Source: Baylisascaris procyonis
Lineage: Eukaryota; Nematoda; Chromadorea; Rhabditida; Ascarididae
NCBI GenBank assembly: GCA_037389465.1
Contig: JAZARR010000154.1
Coordinates: forward strand, 3,968,001-4,032,000
DNA: 64,000 bases
Direction: 5' to 3'
Part shown: positions 23,297-37,290 of the stretch, piece by piece
How positions within the stretch are numbered: position 1 is the stretch's first letter
Layout: every line of letters begins with the position of its first letter
Position numbers and translations under genes: made by a program
Notes under the pieces: model-generated
The model's database searches: none
The model's input: only the letters and a program-made list of their open reading frames with translations
What the model was told of the DNA's origin: nothing

Positions 23297-26200
23297 CCTC
23301 AGCCACGGTTTTCGCAGATATTCAACTGTGCTAAATCCAAGATGCATCCCTCCAGATTCTTAGATCTCTTTTAGAAGATTCCTTAAAAAGGATCAACAGG
23401 ATTGTGGTGGATGTGAAAGCGTCAAATGGGGTGTCAGACAGTGTTGACATTTCGAACGGAAGGTGTATCAAGGATTCTCATTTATTACATCAACAGCTGT
23501 GTCGAATCAACAGTTCATTTCGTCGGATCTCTCAAAAAACCGGAAATTATAATGTACAGTATGGTAGCCGACTCAGGTGCAAATATGATATACTCAGGTG
23601 CAAATATGGTATGCGCTTTTTAAAAAGGATAGGAAACGGCAACGACAGATTACGATCAACGGATCACTACAGTTAGTTCAGATAACGAAGATAGCAGCAA
23701 CGTTACCAGCTTAGGTAATGAAATTTTGAAGTTCGATGAGGATGAACTAAGTGGCTCCGAGTCGCTTTCAACATCCCTCACTTTTCCCGTCGGGGAACTG
23801 AGGAATTACCCTTCCCCACCCATTGATGGACATGGTTTGTGCACACACCTATATACGTACACCTATGTAGACATACGTGTATACATATGTATCCCTAAGT
23901 ATGTGCCTAGGTATACCTGGAGACAGAATTAAGAGGTGAGGTGTTACCTGGGCCTAGTAACAAACGTATGGAGTAAGAAGGAATCAACAGACCAATTAAA
24001 TTTATCAAACCATTGCAGAGAGCAAAAATGAGAAGCAAATATGCACCATGCGTCGTAAAAACACCGATGATTATATGTGTTCAGAAGAGCATTTTTATAT
24101 ATATAAAACGTTTATTAAACTCCAAGATCACATAAAATTAGTGATTCCGATTTCATACAAGATGTGGGAAGTGATGAACTTGCCCCAGGCACATGGAAAA
24201 TCTCCCGTTTCCTGAAAACGAGACATTTAAACAACTCCCAATTTACACAGGTAATTGAGCACAATTAAAAGTATAGAAAAAAAGAAATATGGATGTTGCA
24301 GATGGATGGTCAATAAGCGGTCATATGCCAGCCATTGCGATGTGCCGAAAACGATCCTAGTGACCCCGCGGGTTATTCCTAAAATCATGGTACCCCCTCC
24401 AGGACATATTAAAATATCTTCCCTTAATACTATAAAAGAAATAAATTAAGTGAATAACCCATCTAATAAATAGATCCAATATTTGCAAAATTCCCGAACA
24501 TTGATCCCCTCTTTATCGCCGCCGACATATAGGATTCATTGGCTTGCCAAAGAGGGTCCATTATATGATAGCTTCACATACCTTTTGCGATATACTAGTG
24601 AATTTTTGCTTTATTTTTTGACTATTTAAATTATACTAATATTTATAAAAAATAAAAGAAATAACAATCAATAATTTGAAACATTGCCAAATCGCGAACC
24701 TAATAGTTATTGCCGTCGATGAAGCAGTCTTTATCGGTTTGTATAAAATCGACTCGGTGCATATCAGTCAATGCGTTCTGCCACATCGTTCCTCCGGTTT
24801 CCCTTCTCTTTAGTGCTATCGTTCTACTATTAGATTAATGATGCTCGCATATATAATCCGATCATGTTACACACCTATAATCATAGTTGAATCTGAAAGG
24901 ATCAATAAGAATTCAGTCCTTATTGGTGAGACGATGGGAAAAAAAAGGGGGGGGGGAGGGGGAATGAGGAGCGTCAGCTCATGATCAATGGACCTGAGGT
25001 CCTTATGGTATTGCTGAGATTCTAGTCGATAGAAGTGTGTCCATTGTTACGAAATGCAATATCACTTCGCCGTTATAGGCGACTGCTGAAAACGATGAAA
25101 CAGAGTGCAAATATGCAAAACTGATAGCATACCTGAGGATCAACACGATAAACGAAAAATTATATTCGAATATTTCATTCAATAGTGGATGTACCCGACA
25201 TGATGGGAAGAGAAGAAACATAGATAAGGTAGAGGATTCATTCATGTGAACATCGTGAACGATGAAATAAAATAAAAATTGACCACACACAGATAAGAAG
25301 AAAATACATAAAGAGCAAACTTTAGTTGCTATGGGTTTGCGACCTAACTGAAACTATATGTGATATGTATATCCGCGCTTATCGACTAGTTCCAGCTGAA
25401 GAAGAATAAACGTTGTATGAATTTCAAAAAAAATTTTTTTAAGGAGAGGAGGAGGAAGGAAGTTTTCTATAAACGATTATTAAATGCCATATTGCTTTCA
25501 CCTTGTTTCATTTAATTTCTAACGTATAATTACCTTCTTGAGACAATTTTTGTAATGGTTCTACATTAAAAAAAAAAAAACACCTTATATAAATTTTTGA
25601 TTAGTGAATTATTTTGAAAATTTAATAAAACTCAAAATTCAACCATCACTTGTATCGAATTAAGCCAAACCGCTATATTTATACCTATCACACCTATACT
25701 GAGACATTAATGGTACGTTAACGAAATCACTGATTATTAATTGATAATTGATAAGTTATAATCGTCTATCAATATAATCACTTTCAATCAATTTATCGAT
25801 ATAACAATCAATTTCAATCAATATATAACAAATAATCTATAGCAATATGTATAAATGATCAAAAAAATTCGATTAAAAGATATTCGGAGACGATCGTTGA
25901 TCGTATACAGCTAGAGGCTAGTCTCGAGTCATGTCCCAATTGGCATTTCTTTATTGATCCTCTATTGTGTGCACTTCCTCAAGACACACCACATGTGCCG
26001 ATTTCGCAATTGCAACGAAGAAAAAAAAAAGATTTTTTTTTCCATCAGTTGTCTCGTATTATACGTTCTTCAACTAGTTGAATTTCCGACGTTGTAAATT
26101 CTTGCAAATATTGATTCAGTATTGAATTTTTTTTTTTTAAATTTGCACTATAGAAGCAATAATTGATGATACATAGCTTGACAACTGTAAAATAATTCTG

Positions 26201-26452
26201 TAAAATGTTTAAAAATATTGCTCATTTAATTTTGTACCAATTAACAAGTGAATGCATACAGTATAAACGACATTAGCATGAGAGAAATAGTTAGCAATCG
26301 AAAAGAACTCTATATTTTTGCAGAAAAGTTTTTTTTTTTTTTCGATAAGCAGCAAGCATATATCGTTTGCGAACAAATACCAATTCCGTTAAAAATTGCA
26401 GAGAGTCGTCTCAATAATATAGTTTCGCAATCGAATATTCCACCAAACACTT

Positions 26453-26545
26453 GCGAATTGATGTATATTCGAATGCGAATCGATGTATATTCGAATGCGA
26501 ATTGATGTATATTCGAATGCGAATTGATGTATATTCGAATACGAA
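26453..26545. repeat. 22-bp tandem repeat, four copies
   Basis: Four copies of 'gcgaattgatgtatattc' plus 'gaat', one with a C for T and then a partial copy. Each unit includes the near-palindrome ATATTCGAAT. Confidence 0.85.
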
Positions 26546-27190
26546 TCGAATAAATCGATCAACATTTGCGATCGATCAAAATAGAAATTTTAACTGTAAT
26601 CATTGGAAATATCGACCAAAATCATATTTTTTCACGAGAATTGTGCTAATCGGACGAAAAATAAAGAGAACTAACTTTATAAATCGATAATTGGCAATTT
26701 CTTCGAATTTCTTGAATCATCGAAAATGAGAAAATTGCGAATATCTAGTGTGTTTAATATCAGCATAGAATGCACAATGATTAGAAAAGAACAATGTGAA
26801 AATTCTACTCAATTTGCCTAATGCGGGATTTATACGGTATATCGAGAATGCAGCAATTGCTAAATGGTTAAATAAATTCAGATCATAATCGAGGCATGCT
26901 ATGTATTCAAATGATACAAAGATTAATACCTCTATGAGATCAACAAGCATAACTGATTTTAAATTCGGGCGGGTAATCAAAATTTTGGGTGTGCTGGTGT
27001 GTATTTACTTATATTAGCTAAGGGATATCCACAGTTGTTTTTTTTTTTTTTTGGAATATAGCCCTGCATCATATCGCATTTTTCGTTTTATCTCAATACT
27101 GTAACTCTTAACGAATCTTATATTCAACTATGTAAAAAAAGACTATTAAAAAAACTATATTTTTTTCAACTATATATTTTTTTCAACTAT

Positions 27191-27231
27191 AAAATCCATG
27201 ACTATCTCTCTTCGGATAGGTCATGGATTTT
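27191..27231. repeat. Hairpin, 12-bp perfect stem
   Basis: AAAATCCATGAC (27191-27202) pairs with GTCATGGATTTT (27220-27231). TATC and GATA extend the stem inward past a one-base bulge, leaving a small loop (TCTCTTCG). It is too short for a typical microRNA precursor. A short stem followed by a T-run could resemble a terminator, but no gene ends here. Confidence 0.75.
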
Positions 27232-28088
27232 TTTCAGTCGAAATTCTGATATTAAAAAAAAAGCATTTCCTTCAAATTATAAGACTAGAATAGTTGCCAA
27301 ATATATAAACATATGACGCATATCGCGCATATAATTTCCTTCGTGCAATCAAAGAATTAGCTCATCAACGCTTCAATGTAGAAAGTGGCAGGTCATTGTT
27401 AGAATGAATCATTTAATTTTCAACGCCGAAAATGAATGCTAGTCATTTAGTATTAGATTTTGGGAGACAATACGGTCTGTATGCTTCCACTCTTTGAATA
27501 GCTTTATGCGTAATATGCATCTTATGCACAGGATAATGTTCATATTATTGTGCATTTTATTTATTTTATTCAACAATACAACTATTAAACTTTGTGTGTG
27601 CTACTCAACATTGAGAAACACAATTCAACGATCATTTAAAGCTTTATAGATCTGAATTGATTCACTATTGTATCATAATTTTGTCGTCCTTTAGTTCATC
27701 TTCGAAAAAGCTCATTTCAGAAGCTTTTTTTTCACTTTATTATTGTCAATTTTTGTGCAAATTTTATGGGAAAAAGGTAAGCGTTGAATTATTCCCACGT
27801 AGAAATCTTTTTTAGGGGGTTAATTTATGGGTAACTGTAATTGGCCGAACGTTGGAAATGGAAAGTGCAGAGTAGCAGCGAATGGAATTCGACCGATCCA
27901 CGCCGACCCTTGGCGAATGGACGGATCATCAGGCGAATCGACGGATCATCAGGTGTCAGGCATCGTAATCCCTTATAAGTCATTAGAGTGAGGTTCCTGA
28001 ACCTCCTAATGAAGCCTGAGGTAACAGGACCTGACCTATTCAAAGCAATAAATTTTACTACTTAATAGTTTAATGCAAATTGAAAATT

Positions 28089-30812
28089 TCACGATACACG
28101 AAGTTTCTCGATTTCACTATCAATTTCGTTGAGCTCCATTTGCAATGATTCGATATCGATGCGAAGTTGTTGCTTTTCTTCATTCTCTTTTTTGTGCATA
28201 TTCTTTCTGCTTTCATCGACTTCCGTTTGTAGAATTTTTATATCATTTTCGAGTTCCTCTTTCTCTCGTTGCTTCATCAATATATGTGCAAAATGTTCGA
28301 TTTTTTCCTGCAATAAAATTAATTATTCCATTCAATTAAATTATATAAAAAATATGAAAATAATTTACTTATAAAAATAATATAATCCGCTAATAAAGTT
28401 GATTTTATCCACTTTTTGTTGGTGAAAAAAAACCTCAAAATTTATTTCATTCTTAGGAATGAAATTACACGAGTTAGCAAGTGGAAATATTTAATTAGAG
28501 AAAATAAAATTTCAACGAGAATTTAAAATCTCAATTATTTATGCCATATTGTATATAATTTATAAATTTTACTAATAGAATAGCGATTATATCCGCTTAC
28601 TTTTTCGATTTTTTTCTTCTTTTCTTCAATTTTTTTCAGAAGTTCCATCTCTTCGGAATTGTTGGGTAGATCAAGAATTGGCTCGATGAATGCAAATTCA
28701 CGAATTGCATTCTGAATGACGTCATCGATATTGAGATCATCAAAACGAAATTCCTGCATATACCTTTCGAATATCTCTCTGCAAATGATTTACTATTATA
28801 GGTGCAAGCGCACCTTTTACCCCCCAACCCCCACCCCTCTCCCCTTCCAGTACATGAATATCGAATGCTGCCTGTACCATAGAGTATCGAATTTTGACTT
28901 CAATGATTCTAGTCTTATTTTATCATTCCAACAAGCCTGACCTAACCTGAGGGAGCTATTTATTGACTCCGAAATGAAAAAAACTCTCTTTACAAGAAGA
29001 ATTAATTTAACTGAGAAATTGAGAAAAAATTATAACTGAAAAAGTTGAAATAACTAGTGGAAAATAATAATTTGATTTATTGAAAAAGTTGAATATCATA
29101 GACTATTATCTAAAATACTACATACCATTGTAAAAAATTTTTATTTTTTTAATTATTGTTTTTTTGCGTTTATTCTAATTTGAATGACAAATATAAGAAA
29201 AACAATAAATATCGATTCTATTATCTTTTCAATTTTATTTAATTGACTCGTTGAATGATGCAATATAATCTTTAATGATGGGAAAACATATGATCATCTA
29301 ACAATTTAACAAAATAAAACTATTATAGGTCATATTCTAAGTGAATAGATCATAAAATATAAGTGAGAGTGTAAGAAAGCAAAATTGGTGACGACTATTG
29401 GCTACATCACTTTCATCTCCCTCTTTGGCAAGTATTATTTCTGGTGATCATCGAAGTAAAATCATTCGGCAATGAAATTGAGCTTTCTGATCAGACATAT
29501 CATCCATTTTTATCGTTCACTTATTACTTTTATAAAATACTATTCAACAAAACACCTGAATTCATTCTTCACTGATACGAGAAGTTCATCGAAATTCATC
29601 GTATTTGATGAAGGATTCATGTGAGCCAACGATTTTAGTTGTTCATTTGACTGCAAAAAATGTTTTTTTTTTATTAGTAGATTTGTTCTTGAGGTCATAG
29701 AATCCTGATGGAGTCTCTATTGAAGTTGATTTTTAGATATATTTAAGTTAGTATTTTCATAAATATTTATTAAGTATAGAAAGACTCCTATACTTCAAAG
29801 AAGCAAAATAAAAAAGTCTGTTTTTTTCATAGTTCCGAATACAGAGCTGATCGAAAAATGGAGTGATCCAATAAAAGCGTATGAAGTGAGTAATGAATTT
29901 CCAATGATATCGGCTCATAATTATTGATTACTTCTAAATTTCTCACCATTCATTGATAATATTTGCATTCACGCTGATTTTTTATGCGTTATAATTTTGA
30001 AAGTCAATAAAATCGAACCTTTTGAATAAATTCGTTGGCGAATTCAATTTCCGCCCGAATTTCCTCATTAAGTAGTTGAATACGTTTATTGCGTTCCTCT
30101 TCCACAACGTTTGCAAGTTCAAATATTTTCGATACATCATTCCTAAATGTAACGATATATGCGCACTGCTTAATTTTTGGTACAACCGGCTGGTACATTT
30201 AAAAATCGATATTATAAACATACAAATAATTGATTAGTCGACATTATAAGAGGTTGTATTAAAGTTTGGTGGTCGTTTACGTCTGGTTGATCTCAAAAGA
30301 TGCAACAATCGTCCATTATCTGCAGATTTTATGGATTTTCTTTGGATCAACGACTTGTTATATCCGAGCATTGGGAAATGATACTTTATGATAACATAAT
30401 GGATTAAGAAAATGACGAATTATTAACTCCTTTATTCTCAGAAGATATAACACAGTAAAATGGAAAGTTTAGATGAAAATTCGAATTTATTGAAGCAACA
30501 AAAAAGCTATAGTAAGCTTCTAACGCAGTGTTGTTATCTTTAACACAGTGTTATCTTTAATACGTCTGATTATCATTATCTAACATGATGTCATTAGGCT
30601 ATAACACATATTTGTGTTATAACGTAAAAAGGGCACAACAAAAAGGATATACATGCATTTCCATACGCAACTTGAAACGCTTACCGCATTCGTTGAAGGA
30701 ATTCATGACGAATTTGTTGGCGAAATTTTGTAGTTAAGATCAGATCATTTATATACGTTTGTTGAGAGACATTTTGCTTACGAGTTGATCTAGATTTTAT
30801 TTTGCTCTCCAT
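28089..30812 (-). CDS. Coiled-coil protein of unknown function, 247 aa
   Basis: I do not recognise this protein. Minus-strand exons: 30812-30685 (ATG), 30142-30019, 29650-29556, 28778-28601, 28307-28089 (TGA). They total 744 nt, all joins are in phase, and the acceptors (TTTAG, TTGCAG) and donors are good. Residues 1-30 are basic and polar. About 43-85 is an alpha-helical charged segment (VVEEERNKRIQLLNEEI). About 100-160 carries an acidic patch (FDDLNIDDVIQNAI) and a Lys/Glu run. The last ~75 residues are a strongly heptad-like Glu/Lys/Leu/Ile coiled coil. There is no signal peptide or membrane segment, so it is probably cytosolic or nuclear and oligomeric, as in kinetochore, ciliary or trafficking scaffolds; which of these is open. 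An acceptor-like CAATTAG lies seven bases before the ATG and may be a trans-splice site. Confidence 0.75.
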
Positions 30813-32934
30813 TGGTGACACTAATTGAATATATGAATGCATTTGTCAGGTGCTCTGTTTGGCTTTAAGTTCGATTTTCCGCATCGTTGATTGCATCCGC
30901 CTTTTTGCATTAGGGTAATAACCCATTGCCATACGCTATATGCTGTTGGGGAGCATTGAAAGGACAGCAATCAATCACCTTATAGTATACCTGAATTTAT
31001 AGGAAATACACCTGCCTACAGCAAATTAAAATTCACAAATTTCTAAAGAGATGGAAAGATGGAAAGAGAGAGGGAGGAAGAGATAGAGAAATCAGTTTAT
31101 TTTCTAGATTGTGCAATAATTCGAGCCGATATAGAATCATATGGGCTATATAATGCTAAAATTTCTTAAGCACTAAATATACAGATAAGTTTCGAATGAT
31201 ATACGAATATTTGTTGATATGTTCGAAAGTCGTTTATTATGAGAAGACCACCGATTAAGAGTACTGTAAATAATTACGATAAAGGAAGGCATTATTATTG
31301 CTTAGAAATGATATACTATTTATTTAGTGAAATGTTTCTTTTTTATACTGTAAATGTTCATATCGTAGTGGGATGAAATGATCCTTATTTTATGTAAAAG
31401 ATGCTATCGAACAAATACCTGACGATATCTTCCCTGTACAGGAATAGTGTTTTACCCTCGAAGAACCTACTTGAGTTTCCAACGATCAAAATTGTTCCAC
31501 TTGCGAAAAAATTGTATTCATGGATGCTATATGTTGGATATGGTTAAAAAATAAATAGATGGTTTGTGCAAATATTCGGTTATAAGTTATTTTTCACTTA
31601 ATTATATAAATTTTCTCTTCTTTTTCAGGATTGAGCAACATAACGCTTCCGGTTTTATGACCTATAATTATATGTGTCCCCCTCCTTCCCCCTTCCCCCC
31701 AACATTTTATTCATAAATCATTCGTAAATATCGATGAGTGCATTTGCGATGAGATCATCGCCAACCCAACGCGGCGTCACTTTCACAATTTTGGCGCCAA
31801 TATCGACTTCTATAGTCATCGTTATACAAAGCAACTATTAGAGACGACAAAGAAACCATGCAAGATAGTATCGATTGTGGCACTGATAAGGCACTACCGA
31901 GATGACTTGTTATTGTGGCGCAAATAACTATTTCATTTTTAAGTTTAATTTTGAATAAAAGGTTTTTATTTATAAAAAAAATTTTTTGGTCGATTTTATT
32001 CAAGCCGAAATAGGTAGGATTCGTTGCAAAAAATATTCTTTCGTATATATTTGACTAAAAGCCAAATTTTTTTTATTACGAAAGGTATAAGAAATAAATG
32101 ACGCTTAAACAGGCTAACGAACGAACTTAGAGCTGATTGATTTAATCCGTCTTCATATTGTTATGGATTAATCCAGAATCGCCGAAGAATTGATTCATTT
32201 AACGATTAGAATTGAAGCAGCCAACGGTTTTATTCAAACGTGATCGGTTTTCCCTTCATTAGTACTGCTATAAAGTGAGTCGGTTGCGCATTTATGAAAT
32301 CCGGCGTATAGACGAGATATGTGGATTTCGGGAGAGGCATACGTCTTTCGACGCTAAAAACTTAGTAAAATTTCATCAACACGGTATCTCAGGGACCATA
32401 AAACGATTGTTAGATAGCGGGCTGTATTTTACAAGGTGACGAGAAGAATAGAAAAAGTCATGAAAGAAATTAATAGAAAGGATTGCACCCCTTTACAAAG
32501 GAATCATGCAATTCGGCACCCCTCCCCCCCCCCTCCCAATTCATCCTACTTCGCAATTTATAGGTTTTCCGTTCTCCTTTAGCTCCTCTATCTGACCAAA
32601 TCCTCATCAGTGCTTCCAATCTCACCTCCTGGGATCTTGTCAATGCTGAAAAACAGTCAGAGTGACTAAAATTCTCGGAACTAGCCGACATGATTCGCTT
32701 TTATTGTAGAGGCGATGAAAACTTTCATCTTAAACCTGGTGCCATCCGCATTTTCTGTTCACACATCCAGCTGCGAATGTGCTTTATAATGAGCCCAGAA
32801 ATACTGCCACTACAAATTAACGAAAAAATCGGCTTCTAGGAGTCTGGAAAACCCAGAACTTAGCTTTACGGCCCAGTAATCATCACTTGAAAATGCTTTA
32901 TGTCACCACCGCTACGAATGTCTTGCAGTGTGTT
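30813..32934. other. Intergenic, one E2F-like palindrome
   Basis: No gene recognised. TTTTGGCGCCAA at 31789-31800 resembles the E2F-type sites of the neighbouring histone promoters, and the flanking 'gcggcgtcac' also resembles them. A C10 tract is at 32524-32533. The minus-strand frame at 31755-32003 spans the palindrome and is not convincing. Confidence 0.45.
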
Positions 32935-33157
32935 GTATTCGAAATTGCTGATCTCGAGATCCCGGTCTTCCTGCATAGTTAACGATTGCGACCTCAGATA
33001 GAGAAAAGCTCAGTATAGAACGTGGACGGGCCATATCACCATGAACAAGTTGGGAGTGCAGGAGTTATTACTTCGTCATGCGACAACATTAAGCACCATG
33101 TTTTATCGAACACAACAATGAAACGCATAATTGGCAACGCTTGGTTTATTTATTTGT

Positions 33158-33173
33158 GGCCCTAAAGAGGGCC
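33158..33173 (-). terminator. Histone 3' stem-loop (H2A, left)
   Basis: On the minus strand, GGCCCTCTTTAGGGCC: a 6-bp stem with a 4-nt loop, the stem-loop-binding-protein site of replication-dependent histone mRNAs. It is followed by ACAAATAAATAAACC, which also contains AATAAA. Confidence 0.95.
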
Positions 33174-33208
33174 GTTGGGTTTAAAGAATATTGTAGGTGG
33201 TTGGCAGC

Positions 33209-33818
<610 letters not shown>

Positions 33819-34184
33819 ATGCCACCCAAGCCGTCAGCAAAAGGAGCGAAAAAGGCCGCTAAGGCTCAGAAGCCACGTGGGGATAAGAAGAAGCGACAAC
33901 GTAGGAAGGAATCCTACTCGGTCTACATCTACCGTGTATTGAAGCAGGTGCATCCCGATACAGGAATATCGTCGAAGGCAATGTCGATTATGAATTCATT
34001 CGTGAACGATGTCTTCGAACGGATTGCTGCTGAAGCGAGTCGGCTTGCTCACTACAACAAACGATCAACGATCTCATCCCGCGAAATCCAGACTGCGGTC
34101 CGTCTTATCCTGCCCGGCGAATTGGCTAAGCATGCCGTATCTGAGGGCACAAAGGCCGTCACCAAGTATACCAGCTCGAAATAA
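33819..34184 (+). CDS. Histone H2B (left copy), 121 aa
   Basis: Core histone H2B. Intronless and complete, with a Lys/Pro-rich N-terminal tail ([18 protein letters not shown]). The histone fold begins at [31 protein letters not shown] sequence, followed by [24 protein letters not shown] and a C-terminal helix ending AVTKYTSSK, where the conserved ubiquitinated lysine lies. It is paired head-to-head with H2A. The nucleotide sequence is the same as the mirror copy at 38914-39279 as far as I can see. Confidence 0.98.
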   Translation: MPPKPSAKGAKKAAKAQKPRGDKKKRQRRKESYSVYIYRVLKQVHPDTGISSKAMSIMNSFVNDVFERIAAEASRLAHYNKRSTISSREIQTAVRLILPGELAKHAVSEGTKAVTKYTSSK

Positions 34185-34222
34185 TTTGATGCTGGCAATT
34201 ATCGCATTCCACTAAACCCAAC

Positions 34223-34238
34223 GGCCCTCTTTAGGGCC
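34223..34238 (+). terminator. Histone 3' stem-loop (H2B, left)
   Basis: GGCCCTCTTTAGGGCC, 38 bases after the H2B stop, followed by ACAAACAAATAAACC. This is the 3'-end processing signal of replication-dependent histone mRNA. Confidence 0.95.
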
Positions 34239-34262
34239 ACAAACAAATAAACCAAGCATTAC

Positions 34263-36718
34263 CAGCTGCACGTTTCATTGTTGTTCTCGACAAACAAGTA
34301 AATCATTTATGTGGTGCATAATTTTAAGCAGTTTTGATAAATGTCAGGGATTTGTTGCGCTTGTAATCCTAAGCGGTGACGCAGTGTTTCTTCATGCTTC
34401 ATCGCTGTCGTCCTACAGCGTTCAAAATCACGGTCTTCAACTGCACCGAGATCAACTGATCCTGGTTTCAGAATGCATTCGATGTGTTCGTGGCTAAGGA
34501 CTTTCGGTGATTGTCGTTCCGAGAGCAGCGTTCATCTAGACCGCGACCCTTTACTGTTGGTTGTGGTGTCGAAAACGCGCCAGTTACGAAATATACATGA
34601 TGAAACTAGAAATGAGTGGGGCGTCGATTCTCTTCGGACCCCTTCCCTCACAGGTTTTAAACGTCGTGTAGCAATCCGTTAACCCGGTATATACACATAG
34701 ACTATTGTATATGAAAAGACTTCATTAGCGATATGCTGTGGTCAACATGTAAAGCATTTGTTGCAGGAAGGCTATGCTTATATTCCAGCTCAGGTCGTTA
34801 TCAAGCCTGGCTACCTATGAGGACGGAATAATGTCATAATATTTATAGTAGGTATCAAAAGACGAATGGAGAGATGCATGAGAGGTAAATAAATAAAAAT
34901 GACATCAGTGCAGAGATGTAACAAGAAATTTACAAATTACACTATAACATATCCAGCATTAAAAAATATTTGAGGCTTTATATGGAAGTAAATAAATTCT
35001 CTGTAATTGAGGGTTTCGCCGAACTCTTTGTTTAGTTTCGATTAGACTCTTCAGAGCTCGTCAGACTTCAGAGTCGGACTCTCAACTAATCGATATTATC
35101 ATATTGCCATACATCATCAAGTTGTTGCATATATCCGTTTTTCTATAAAATGGAGATACCCCATTCGAAAATGATGTTATCAAATGCTCAGGACAGAACT
35201 TTTTTATGTATTTTTAATACTTGCGTATTTATAAATGTGTTCCCCCTTTATTTTCAGGTCACCTTTTGTATGCCTCCGTTTCGATTCAAGCGAAATGTGA
35301 TGCGGCAGTCGATTCGCGCACTGTTGGCAACGAACACACAGCGACGCCATATTTGGCGCCAAAATTACAACTACGACGCTTATTATGGTGCGGAGTGCTA
35401 AGAAGTGCACAATAGAAAACGTTGGTATTTGTGTGCTCAAGTTTTTTTGTTTCCAAGTTGTGACTATATGGAGAGGGGTTTATTTATTTATTTACTTATT
35501 ACTACTTTTTATTATATTATTTTTTTATTGCGTGAAGCCAATTTTGCTCAAGCGGCAAGTATTAGCCCATAGGGAACGAAGAGGGCAGGATTGAATTATG
35601 GACGCAACGCAACACGCTTGTGGCTGTGGCCTACTGTTATTAATTGGCATCACGGTTAGCTTACTTGACCATTACACAAGTTGGTATACTTGAGTATAAT
35701 TTTTTATAGTTTTTGAAAGATTCTTTGATCAAAGAATATTAAAGGATAACATTTGAGACATCCATGAGAGTCAGCTATTCTATGCAAGCAAATTTGTAAG
35801 GTTATAAAACTACTATTACTAGAATGGGATACCGGACATCTGTGCTCAACTTAAACGCATCATAATCATGACATTTGAAGTTTAAGCATCGTTGCGAAGT
35901 CGACTATTAGATGGTCGTTATACTATAAAATGGTCATTAATGAAGAAATCGAAAAATTTATTTGCTTTAGAATTTAATAATTCTAGAAAGAAGTGACCAC
36001 ATCACCCATACTGATTACCTCAGTACTGCATTTTGCTTAAGGTTCCGCAATTACCTCACATTTAAAAGAATTGTTGTAATGTGTTGATGTCGACCAAAAT
36101 GGGTGGACACGTTGTTGATGGCTCATTGAGCTAGCATTACCCCCACACACCTTCGTGTTTACTACCGAAGAGACGTTGTTTGGTTGGCAAATAGTACATC
36201 ACAACTTCCTTTACAAGTAGGTGCACATCCCATAACGACCAACATCGAAGAAATGAAAAAAACTAAGTTTATGTGAAGCGACGTCTCGTGCACTACGAGG
36301 TTAGGTGTACTTCACAAAAACTTCATAACAAAAAATCAGGTTACATTAATGGTCTCAACAAGGTTTTTCACCGACTCACGCATTTCTTTTCATCGATTCA
36401 ACTGTTCACTTGGTTGCTCAAGCCTACTTTATTTCAGTTTGATTATAGCTTCCCTTTACATTTGTTTAAAAAAACAATCCCTCCCCCCCCCCCTACCACC
36501 ATAAATTGCCCTCAGTCAGTTTAACGATCAAGCCAACGATCAACTCCTTGATGACCCCGGTAGGGGATTTGATTAGACCGATGTCATCCGCCATTTTCGT
36601 TCTCAACATTGATCTATTCGCACGCAACTTCAACGCATCAAAGGAAAATTGCTTCCCTTCTATCACAAAAGCATTCAGCGCAACAAATATCAAGGCAACC
36701 TTTGGTTTATAAGTTTGT
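34263..36718. other. Histone-cluster spacer with a promoter-like repeat
   Basis: No intact gene seen. About 35260-35410 is similar to 37960-38110 in the same orientation. Both hold an acceptor-like TTTTCAGGTCAC, then 'gatgcggcartcgat' and a GCGrCGCCATATTTGGCGCCAAAATTAC block with E2F consensus TTTGGCGCCAAA (here 35352-35363). A 66-aa minus-strand frame at 36493-36693, next to H4, is unrecognised. A C11 tract lies at 36483-36493. Confidence 0.5.
35352..35363. promoter_or_regulatory. E2F-consensus palindrome TTTGGCGCCAAA
   Basis: Exact 12-bp palindrome matching the E2F consensus, set in a longer block shared with 38060-38071 and, on the minus strand, with the H4 promoter at 37227-37250. No gene start is evident just downstream. 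Confidence 0.6.
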
Positions 36719-36734
36719 GGCCCTAAAGAGGGCC
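36719..36734 (-). terminator. Histone 3' stem-loop (H4)
   Basis: Minus-strand GGCCCTCTTTAGGGCC, 42 bases beyond the H4 stop codon. It is the same stem-loop as in the four H2A and H2B genes. Confidence 0.95.
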
Positions 36735-36776
36735 GTTGGGTTTAAATTAGAAACTGCGTTGAACGAATCGTGACGC

Positions 36777-37290
<514 letters not shown>

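Larger units (their letters stand above)
22266..28088. other. Intergenic, 5.8 kb, repeats and no recognised gene
   Basis: Holds the likely promoter of the GRB2-like gene, minisatellites at 23182-23296 and 26453-26545, a G10AG5 tract at 24947 and a hairpin at 27191. The frames at 22451-22770, 23404-23676, 25003-25290 and 26248-26690 give no recognisable protein, and some only reflect repeats. Confidence 0.4.

Noticed and set aside
23563..23610. DSGAN motif suggesting a retropepsin
   Set aside because: The motif lies in a short frame with a local 17-bp direct repeat; no reverse transcriptase, integrase or other protease motif nearby.
27191..27231. microRNA precursor
   Set aside because: The folded stem is only about 41 nt, shorter than animal pre-miRNAs.
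31755..32003. 82-aa minus-strand frame sharing a YWRQN-like string with frames at 35.3 and 38.0 kb
   Set aside because: The shared residues come from translating the palindrome TTTGGCGCCAA, which looks like a regulatory site.
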